This document shows, one piece after another, positions 55,592-64,000 of a stretch of DNA of 64,000 nucleotides (its first letter is position 1; each line of letters opens with the position of its first letter). A program made the translations under genes and the position numbers. The stretch is from Nymphaea colorata (Eukaryota > Streptophyta > Magnoliopsida > Nymphaeales > Nymphaeaceae): positions 22,382,302 through 22,446,301 of the forward strand of contig NC_045143.1 of assembly GCF_008831285.2 (NCBI RefSeq). The letters are read 5' to 3'. The notes below the pieces were generated by a model, which saw only the letters and a program-made list of their open reading frames with translations, was not told where the DNA came from and made no database searches.

Positions 55592-56719
55592 CTACGTCAC
55601 CAGAGTGCGGGGTGCGGGTGCCGGCGCGGCACATCTCAAAAAATTTAGGTGCAGTGGTGCGGCGAGAGTATTTTATTATTATTATTATTGTTGTTATTAT
55701 TATTATTAATTTATTATAATAAATTAATAATAAAAGAGAGAATCATCTGATAAAAAATAGAATATAAATTAAAAAGCTGGAGAAAAACATGGCATTTTAC
55801 TTTTACCACTGCAGCAAAAATAAAACTTAAAGAAAATTTAACATGAATCACAACTAAAACTAAAAACAGAACAAGAGGGAAATAAAAACCTAAGAATACG
55901 CTGCAAAGAAAGAGAGAGAGTTTACCCAAACAGAGAGCTGACCATGCAGCCGATGAGGAAGACATAATAGAGAAGCACGTAGCATGGAAAAGGAAACTGC
56001 CCAGTGGAAGTGGAGGGAATCAGATTCAAGAAAGGGCAGAGCAGGAATCCGACGCCCAAAAGCGACCAAGAACCAGGAAAATGACAAAACCTCCACCACA
56101 GCAATTGCCAAGCTGAGAGGAAACCCAGAATCCGAAACCAGACGAAGGTAACCAAACGCCTGCTTGGAAACACAATCCCAGAAAAGTCCCCACCAGAGCC
56201 AAATTCGCAGAACCTACCTATAAACAGAAACTACATCTGCAGCAATTAATGGCACCCCCCCAAAACAGGAGGAAGATAAAGAGAGAGAGAGAGATATTGA
56301 GAGCAGGGAGGAAGCGGGACAGGGGGTTTTACCAAATGAGGAGGGGAGACGATGACTCCATTGAAACCGCCTACATTTGGAGTGGAGCCTATTCGCTTTG
56401 GACTTAGAGAACAGGACTTAGAGAATAGTCGCAGCGTCCCAGCGGAAAGAGAGAGTCGCAGGGGAGAGGGAGAGAAGATCGTGTGTGCCGTATTTGTTAT
56501 AAATTTAAAAAAAAAACCCAAAAAATGGACGAAAAAGGGCAGGGTGCGGTTTGACCGCACCTGACTCTCATCAAACGCGAGTCGGGTGTGCGTTCGAAAA
56601 AGACAATTTTAGTCGGGTGTGGCTGACCGCACCCGACTCTTGTTTGACCACTTTGGGTGCGCACCCGCATCGCGTCGACGCGGGTGCAAGGCCAAAAATA
56701 ACGCACCCTGGTGACATAG
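55592..56719 (-). mobile_element. TIR transposon with a captured gene 5' region (Pack-type), 1128 bp
   Basis: Ends are CTACGTCACCAGAGTGCG and, complemented, CTATGTCACCAGGGTGCG: 16 of 18 match. The octamer ACTCTATG flanks it (55584-55591 and 56720-56727), and copy 1 is uninterrupted near 27303. Subterminal GGTGCGGGTGCG-type repeats are present. The interior (55880-56490) is unlike a transposon: on the minus strand it reads as promoter, CT-rich leader, a splice acceptor, and an exon ending in a good donor. There is no transposase. The octamer suggests hAT, but the TIR does not settle the superfamily. Confidence 0.8.
55926..55965 (-). pseudogene. Captured first coding exon inside the TIR element
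   Basis: The minus-strand ATG at 55965 opens a frame reading MSSSSAAWSALCLG up to a GTAAAC donor near 55925. Upstream on the same strand are a spliced leader (acceptor TTTATAG near 56221) and a CT-rich start region near 56280-56300. The source gene was not recognised. It is taken as a fragment because the frame has no later coding exon inside the element. Confidence 0.4.
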
Positions 56720-56859
56720 ACTCTATGTTGATTCACAAATTGAACTACAATTCCCTCACTAGCTCTGTTACAAGAAAGCCATTGAGGAAAACTAGTTTTT
56801 ATAAGTGTACATGTCCTCAATGATTGTGACTGATAAGTTTGGTGATTGCAAGTGCTAGT

Positions 56860-59800
56860 AAGGCTAAGCAAAGCATCAAGGGTAAGAATGGACTTTTTTC
56901 TAGTATGTTCATTTTCTTAATAATGGAGGGAAAAGAGCATATGTTAATTATTTGACCTTTTTCACTTGCTCAATGCATGAGTGAAGAATATTTTTTTTCT
57001 TAGAATACCTTGAATATTTGTTTTCTTAGAATACCTTAGTGACAAAAAGTTAAGACATGTATGAAGGAGTTAGCCTTACATTATAAAACTCCATATTTTG
57101 TGATAGAACTATCACATATGTCAAAAAAAAAAGTCATTGAAGAGGTGCATGGTACTCTAATCGAGCTTGTAACATGATGATAATAGAAGTGCATGCTAGA
57201 TTTATGTATGTATTTATTAATGTTTTATGACAAACAACCTTCTAATATTTGAGTAATCTAATGGTTCCCTTTAAAGTAAACCTAAAGAACATTCGTTAAA
57301 TGCTGCAACCAATGAATGACCAAAATATGTCTAAGCATGTTACATGCAGAACTATCCAGAAGAGTTTTATAGCATTTCAAATGAGACTTGGAACATATGC
57401 TCCACAATAATTTATAAGTCTTCATATAGCCTAGACATTCTAATCCTTAATCACATTAGCATCAATAATGGGATCAAGAAAGAATACATGTAAAAGATAC
57501 GTAATCTTTATGACCTTATATTTTACAACTATGCATTTAATTCCAAACTTATGCTTTTTTCCTTCATTAAATGAGAAACTTTGAATATAGTACTGGGCAC
57601 ATATATCTTTGGACTTATAAGTACTTTGTACATCTATTCTATAATGTGAATGCCATTGACAAATTCATCCCTGCCTTTTTTTAATAGTTTAAATTGATTT
57701 TGAGGATAAAGTTACACTTCTTCAAAAACAAAATTTCCAACTTGAGGAAAATAGACTTTTATTGATGACAAGCTATTGTCAAAGAGTTGTCTACTACAAG
57801 AAAGGACTGCTATATTAACACAACATGACACTATTACATATAGTTTCAACTCTCACATATAGTTAACCTTCTATAATGCCATCCCGGTGACATTAGATTT
57901 ATTTATGCACCTTAAAATTTTGAAATGAAGCACTTGTGTGATGCATGACCTTGACGTTATGTGATCTAGGAGACCATGACATTAGAGAATGAGATATACA
58001 CCTTGCACCGGGAAAAAAAAAAAAAAGGAATTGCTTAACTACATGACGGAAAGTCCTTTTCTTCGTTCGGCAAGTTGCTAAAAATTTGTCAAATTTTCTT
58101 GTACAAGTTTATCAATAAAGTTCATTTTTCATTTCCATCAGATGCCATAGGTTTTTTAGCAGTTTACTTCCTTTAGTTTGCTATTGCTCTTGTCACTAGT
58201 GCTCCTCTTTGTTGTCAATGTAGTCACTAGTGCTTTACTAGCTATTGATTGGTGTATTCACCATCATCTTCTTCCTTGCAATAAATGAGGTAGAGCAAGT
58301 GTGTGCCTGAAATATCTCAATCTCTCTCTCTCTCCCTCTTTGGGCTTGCTCATAGCCTACCCCAACATATGATGACTATATGCTGAGTTAGTTTGATTTT
58401 CTTGAGAACTATATGCTACATTATGATTGGGTGCTATGAAGGGATTAAAAATTGAGCATTTCATATTGCATTATAATATGAAGAAGTATTGGTTTATTCT
58501 CTTTAAGTTAGGCTTGAATGACCTAGACTCGTGTTTGCCAAACAAATGGTTTAAAGCATATTCTACTTGTTTTCTTATTTTTTATTGCATTGACATATAG
58601 AACTTGTTTTGTTCTGAACAAATTATCTAACTTTTTACCTTTACATGTTGATAATCATTTCATATTTCCTTAGCATACTTAGGATTTTCAACCTTTTCAC
58701 GTTAGGTTCTTTTAAGGTAGGATGGGGTAAACTACCATCAACACCTTGTTTTGTTTGCTTGTAAGACTTTGTGGACATCCCACCCATCTTTGACTTCTCT
58801 ACTAGGAAAGTACCTATACGAACATGGTGGAAACTATTCTTACTCTTAACTTTTTAGAGAATGAAGCTTGTTAAATATAAATAAGGTCATTTTTTGGCTA
58901 AGCCATTTCTGCAAATGTGCAAGAATGTGCTACCAACCACAGGTGAGGATTTGGATCTTTTACTTCAGAAAGAATATTACTTATGGATATCTTTTATTGT
59001 GGCATTATTCTTTCTACATGTTAGTATTTTTGTCTTTACAAGTTCTTTTTCATAATACATATGACCAATGTTAAAAATGTGCTTCTTACAAAGTTATGTG
59101 AAATCGAAAGTTTTGAAGATAAAGTTGACATTACTTTAACACAATATTTTAAGCAAAAATAATGATTTTTCAATGTGATAGGATGCTTCTCAATTGATTT
59201 TCACTCTAAAAAGCAAAATCAAACTAAAGACTCCATACAGACATGTCCTCTATAGAATCCGAGCACACAAAATTTGTAATTCACGATTAAACCTATACCA
59301 ACAAATGCAACTATTGCGACAACAAAAGAGAATAAAGTGTAGTATGCTACTATCAAAACCTCCTAAATCAATATAAAAAAAATAAATCTAACTCTAAGAA
59401 AAAAAATCATGGATAATAAAATAAAAGATAAAATATAACCTCAAAGAACAACAAAAACTAAGGGCCCATAACTATCAACCCTAAAAAGGGAAGGAGAATA
59501 AGGCTTATTGACAAAAAGAAGGTGTCCCAATGAATGGAGGTGAGAAGTGTCATGTCTTTATAGTTTCTTGTTCTAGGATAAATTTCTCCACACATTTACA
59601 CGTTGATTGCCTTCTTTGAGTCCAACAAAAGCATGAGAAAGATGATAATTGAAATGATGAAAGGTAGAAGGCTTGGCCAAGAGCACCATTGCAACACCAA
59701 GCTTTGGAGGTAGCATTCTCATGCCGAATAATCTGTCCATTTCATTTGCTAGATACCTGCAAACATATCAATGATAAATAATGTCAAAAGAAATATGAAA

Positions 59801-61900
59801 AGCAAAGTGGAAAAGAAGAGAATGAATGAAAGATCCAGTGCAAGAATCCCCAAGACACTCAAGTTGGATGAACACCAAGAGCATTGAATATCCCATTGTG
59901 CTTTTGGCTTAAAAAATGAATAAAACAAAGTTTACAACCCTAGCTGCCATATTGGACAAGGTTTTCCCATAGAGGACACTTCCAATATGAAGGAAAATTT
60001 GGAATTAAAATTTCCTTTATTCAAAGCATCTCATCAAATGCTATGAAATTGCTTAACCCTTAAACTGTCACTATATTTGCTTCTAACCTAGGCTCCCCCT
60101 GCTTTGATCTATGTTGCAACTATTAAAACTTTAAATTAAATGAATTTGGGTCTTAGAGAGGCTAGAAATATTTAATCTGGTCCAAAATCCAACACAACAT
60201 ATCTTCAAGCAAGTCTTGGCTCGATATCATTACTGAAAACTGCTCAAAAGTACTAAAACCGCTGGAACTCCTCCATTTTAACTCTGTTTTAAATGAAAAT
60301 CGATGCATCAATCCTTAATGCAAAATGCAATGTATATATAGAATTTTGAATCTTTTTATAATATGGATGCATGCATGAAAAACTATACTTAAAATATAAT
60401 GCTTTTCATGTATCACTAATAGCAATTTGCTTAATACACCTCTTATACCTACAAAATTTCAATTCTCGTAGCTTACAATCCTTTTAATCTCGTATCATGG
60501 TCCATAAACCCAAGTATGTCAAAGGTTGGGATATAATGTCACATTCCGTTATGGAGTATGAATTGTATCATTAGTTAGTGCCAAACTAGGACATGATTTG
60601 GAACCTTTAATTGCCTATATGTCAAAATAACTAGTATCCAATTTAATCAAATACAGTAACAATTATACCCAATCTGGATCCCGTCTTGACATTCCTATAC
60701 ACACATTTCATTGGATCTAAAAAATAAAATGTAAGATTAGATAGGCTTATTCACTTAAATAATTTGTTTATGATATCAATGTTTTTGATTCCCCTCTGAC
60801 ATCCACAAACTTTCAATTCTCGGTAGCCTGCTCTACATGAACAAATATAATGCTAATTGAAAAATAAAAATAATAATACAACCTTATATGACAAGGCACA
60901 TTCTTTATAACTTTTTAAAGTTTAGATCTCACATAAACTGATGTTGATGTACGGTAGTTAGTTCAGTTTCATGTGTGTTATGAGTTTTTTTTTTCAAAAT
61001 CATCCTTGACTTGTATATAATTAACCTATTGGTCCGTATCTTATTGTAATTGGCAAAGTTCAACATTAAACAACTATAGTTTCAAGATACTTCACTCCTT
61101 TGCATTTTAATCAAGTTTAACAGTCTCACCATAACATGTAATAGCCAAAATCCGTTTAATCATTTGCAAACTTGTGTCAATTCAAGTAAAGTTTCAGGTT
61201 ATATTTAATGATACATTCAAAGAAAATGACGTTTTGTAAAGACCATGATTTGTGACTTGGTTTTTAACTAGTATTTAAAACATAGGCTGTGTGTTATAAA
61301 ATAACATTTTTCTGTGAATAATTGGGGGGAGAATGCTTTCACCTTTTTTTTGAAACAAAGTTCTATCAAAACTGGATTTTTCACAAATCCAATTTTAACT
61401 GTTAACTAAATGCACCTTAAAAACCATTTTGAATGCAAAACACTGTTTTTTGTTTCATGAGTTCTTTTTGTCTTCAAAAGGTAACACAATTGGATTTCAA
61501 ATTCGTTTAAGAAAAGATTAAATGAAACTAAACATTAAGACTAAGTTCAAACACAACATCGTTAGCAACAATAATATGTTATAGTTTCATGTATATACCT
61601 AAGCAAATTCATGGAACACTTGAAATCTTAACATTTAGAATAGATGTAGTAATATATTGTTATTGCTGCCTAACGGCCCCAACGTTAAGATAGATACATA
61701 TGATAGTAATATATCGGTACTACTGACAAACAATAAGCACGAAGAATTAATAGGCGAACTACTAACATCAAAAGATGGGTGTATCAATTAAGGCTGAATA
61801 AGGAAAAAGCGATATTTTTTCTTTTCCCAGCAGCTGCCGAACTTTCTCCCACCCAGATTTTCCGACAACACGATTCGGAACATCACATGCTCCCTCCCAT
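56860..61900. other. AT-rich intergenic region, no certain gene
   Basis: About 5 kb with only short open frames. A CACTA-like end (CTACTACAAGAAAGGACTG) occurs at about 57791, with no partner recognised. One exon-like minus frame (59573-59756) is listed separately. A short TC run is at 58320-58336. Confidence 0.45.
59573..59756 (-). pseudogene. Exon-like open stretch of unknown origin
   Basis: After an acceptor-like TTTGCAG, the minus strand reads an open frame of about 60 residues with protein-like composition (YLANEMDRLFGMRMLPPK, then VAMVLLAKPSTFHHFNYH) ending in TAG. No donor-flanked upstream exon was recognised, and no family. It may be the last exon of a decayed gene or transposase. Confidence 0.3.
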
Positions 61901-61949
61901 TCCCTTCTTCGTGTGAAATCGTGAGTCAGAAGTCAGATCCAATCGAACA

Positions 61950-61978
61950 CCTCGCTCTCTCTCTCTCTCTCTCTCTCT
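61950..61978 (+). repeat. (CT)n tract in the TRAPPC11 5' leader
   Basis: About 14 CT dinucleotides 24 bp upstream of the ATG. CT-rich leaders are common in plant genes and mark the likely transcription start region. Confidence 0.7.
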
Positions 61979-62001
61979 GACGAGGATCAGGGCAGGTCGG
62001 G

Positions 62002-62607
62002 ATGGAGGACCTTCCGGAGGAGCTGCGGACGCCTCCGGTGTCGTTGGTGTCCCTGGTCGGTCTATCGGAGTTCCACCCGACAATCTCGAGCTTCCTGCAC
62101 TCAAAACAGCCACCCATTAACTCCCTCGGCCTCGCTGATTTCTCTAACGTCTCCTTCGTCGCCCGCAAGCTCAAGGACCCCCTCTCTTCCGCCACTGCTC
62201 CGCCTGCCGGCTTCCTCAAGCGCGATTGGCTCTCCAAACGCCGCACCCGCGTCCCTTCCGTGGTCGCCGCCCTCTTCTCCGCGGATCAGGTCTCCGGCGA
62301 TCCCACCCAATGGCTCAAGGTCTGCACAGATCTTGAAACCCTAAAGTACGGCCTCTTTCTTCCACGCTTTCCGGGGATAATTTTATGCTTTTCAATTAGT
62401 AATCTGCTGCTTAAACTTTGACGAGCTCTTAATTTAGGGAATGCAGCTATGTCCTTTACATGATTACTTGACAGTTGATTGTTCTTGATTATTTGTTGTT
62501 GTCCTCTGCTCCTTCAACCACCTCTGTGTTTTTGGACGTTCGCAGAAGTGTGATCTCTGGGCGGAATATCAAACTGGTTGTGGTGGTGGTGCAGCCGACT
62601 ATCAGCG
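62002..62607 (+). CDS. TRAPPC11: TRAPPC11, trafficking protein particle subunit 11, first two coding exons (partial)
   Basis: TRAPPC11 is a large subunit of the TRAPP tethering complex, which acts in ER-Golgi and Golgi/TGN membrane traffic. Exon 1 is 62002-62345 and exon 2 is 62546-62607, joined in phase (GT donor at 62346, CGCAG acceptor before 62546). The product starts MEDLPEELRTPPVSLVSLVG, has SKQPPINSLGLADFS, then FLKRDWLSKRRTRVPSVVAA and GDPTQWLKVC, and crosses the exon border into IKLVVVVVQP. As I recall it, this is the same block order as the N-terminus of plant TRAPPC11 (e.g. Arabidopsis At5g65950). The donor at 62608 (GGTAAGG) is good. Later exons are not in the window; intron 2 holds a LINE and another repeat. 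About 135 of over 1000 residues are visible. Confidence 0.9.
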
Positions 62608-62850
62608 GTAAGGAGTATACTGATCCTGAAGCCATTGATGCCTTCTTGTTAATTTCTACTTCTTCATTAGCTCTTACTAACTTAAAGCATGGTAATTTGT
62701 ATTTATTTATTTGAATCTTCAAGCCTGAGAAATAGTCGTCAAAATTTTCATGCTCTTTTTTCTTTTATTTTCATAGAGCATTTTTATGTTCATATACCGA
62801 TCCAGTGAATTCATTTGTATTTTCTTGTTTTCGTTTATGCATCTTGTAAG

Positions 62851-63771
62851 TTTTTCTTTTTTCCGCTGCAAGCGGGCTGGGGAGAACCCCCTTCCATTTA
62901 TTAAAGCAACGAAAGAATTAAGAATCATCCAGCAAAGCAAGGTGAAACCAAAAAGAAAAAAATTATACATCAGGCTCCACCTGGGATACCAACAAAGCTA
63001 TATCCACAGATTGAAAGGAAATCATCTGAAGCAACCAGTTGGTTGAGTCTATATCTAATACAGGAAACCAGAATCCATAAAGATTGATGCCCGGTAAATG
63101 GTAATCTTTCCTGCAACAACCTCTTCCATCTCACATTATTAGTTTTAACTGCAGCAGAATGAATATGGGATGGGATAAGTTTCAGGCTTTGTTCAAGAAG
63201 ATGAAGCTCTCCGAGAATGTAATCATCTTGAGCAGTCTCCCCTTCTGTCCAGACAACACAATCATTGTGACACACAACAAACTGCAAAACTTTGTCCCTC
63301 TAATCGGCAAGGAGACAATTTCAATCGTCCAACCTGCATTTGGTTTAGATAACCAAGTAGGAGAGAAAATTTTGGTTCTGACCCACAATTTTAATGCATC
63401 TAGCTTCTGAGCAGGCTATCCAATGTTCAAGAAAACTTCAGAGCACGTCTGCCACACTCCACACTCAACCTGAGAAACAGGTTTAACACGGTCTTTGTGA
63501 AGACCATAGTTAAAAATCAGTGAAATTTTCCAAATGAAAATATTGAAGCAACACATCCATCACCATTTCCATTTTTTGCAACAAAAATTTTTCCTTTTCC
63601 ACCAGGAAAACATACTCCCAAAAATGCTTTGGGCAAGCATAATATCCCAAAGCCTGATAAAACATATATCTATATGCTCTTTGACATAGAGCAAGCGAAT
63701 AACAAGTTGTCCTGATCTTCTGTCGCTGATTTGCACATACTACATTGCGATACAGGCAACACTTCTAATTG
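62851..63771 (-). mobile_element. 5'-truncated LINE (L1-type) in TRAPPC11 intron 2
   Basis: On the minus strand it ends at the left in an A-rich tail (62851-62862) after AATAAATGGAAGGGGG. Coding-like pieces on that strand near the other end include LEVLPVSQCSMCKSATEDQD, the CxxC core of the zf-RVT domain found at the C-terminus of plant LINE reverse transcriptases. Frames are broken. TTGTAAG and TTGCAAG flank it (62844-62850 and 63772-63778), a possible short target duplication. Confidence 0.7.
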
Positions 63772-63785
63772 TTGCAAGTAGTATT

Positions 63786-64000
63786 GTCACAGAAAATGCG
63801 TTTTATTAAAAAAATCGTGAAAAACAAGTCATCCGTATAAAACGTGAAAAAAACGTGTTTTAAAAAAAAAACTCCAAAAAATAAAAAAACACGAAAAAAC
63901 ACGTATAATACACATCCTTTTGTGTTTTTTCGCATTTTTATTAATTTTTATTTTTTTATAATTTTTAGGATTTATTAAATGTTTTAAATTTTTTACAAAT
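63786..64000. repeat. AT-rich repeat running off the window
   Basis: Repeated AAAACGTGTTTT / AAAACACG-type short inverted motifs. The start (GTATTGTCACAGAAAATGCG) is faintly like the TIR of the element at 55592. It is probably a further transposon end within TRAPPC11 intron 2. Confidence 0.35.

Noticed and set aside
55714-56173. Hydrophobic minus frames of 73-83 aa, membrane-protein-like
   Set aside because: They read through leader, splice donor and intron of the captured gene fragment; hydrophobicity comes from T-rich sequence.
62786-63410. Plus-strand frames in TRAPPC11 intron 2
   Set aside because: Antisense shadows of the minus-strand LINE; no match to the expected TRAPPC11 exon 3.

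Overview
The window looks like nuclear DNA of a flowering plant. It is AT-rich and holds two intron-bearing plant genes, one likely intronless plant gene, and a dense nested pile of LTR retrotransposons with smaller DNA transposons and long TA/GA/CT microsatellites. I cannot name the species from sequence alone. No rRNA, tRNA or CRISPR array was recognised by eye.

Layout. (1) 1-2820: the eroded 3' half of a Ty1/copia element and its 3' LTR. (2) 2821-16370: mostly intergenic, with one small conserved plant gene of unknown function (4435-4758, minus), several MITE-like repeats and microsatellites. (3) 16375-18860: a complete six-coding-exon gene on the minus strand for a single-RRM RNA-binding protein, with a TATA box and a probable spliced 3' UTR. 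(4) 19855-56859: a retrotransposon block of about 37 kb. Its base is a tandem pair of degraded copia-derived units (19855-27438 and 27452-56859, about 7.2-7.5 kb each once insertions are removed). Copy 1 took a 395-bp hAT-type element. Copy 2 took three insertions: element A (31347-44575), a 13.2-kb Tat/Ogre-like Ty3/gypsy element on the minus strand; element B (47471-55030), a related 7.6-kb element on the plus strand with no recognisable coding; and a 1.1-kb TIR element (55592-56719) that seems to carry the promoter, leader and first exon of a cellular gene. Each insertion except the base pair has a target duplication, and the sister copy shows the uninterrupted site. (5) 56860-61900: AT-rich intergenic DNA. 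(6) 62002 to the end: the first two coding exons of the TRAPPC11 gene, whose second intron holds a 5'-truncated LINE and a further AT-rich repeat.

The genes are unrelated to one another and do not form a pathway. The most informative part is the nested block, which can be read as a relative timeline. Element A also carries a broken open reading frame upstream of gag that resembles the plant mobile domain / DUF7745 group. Exon borders, TIRs and target duplications were read by eye. Family assignments come from remembered conserved motifs, not from a search.
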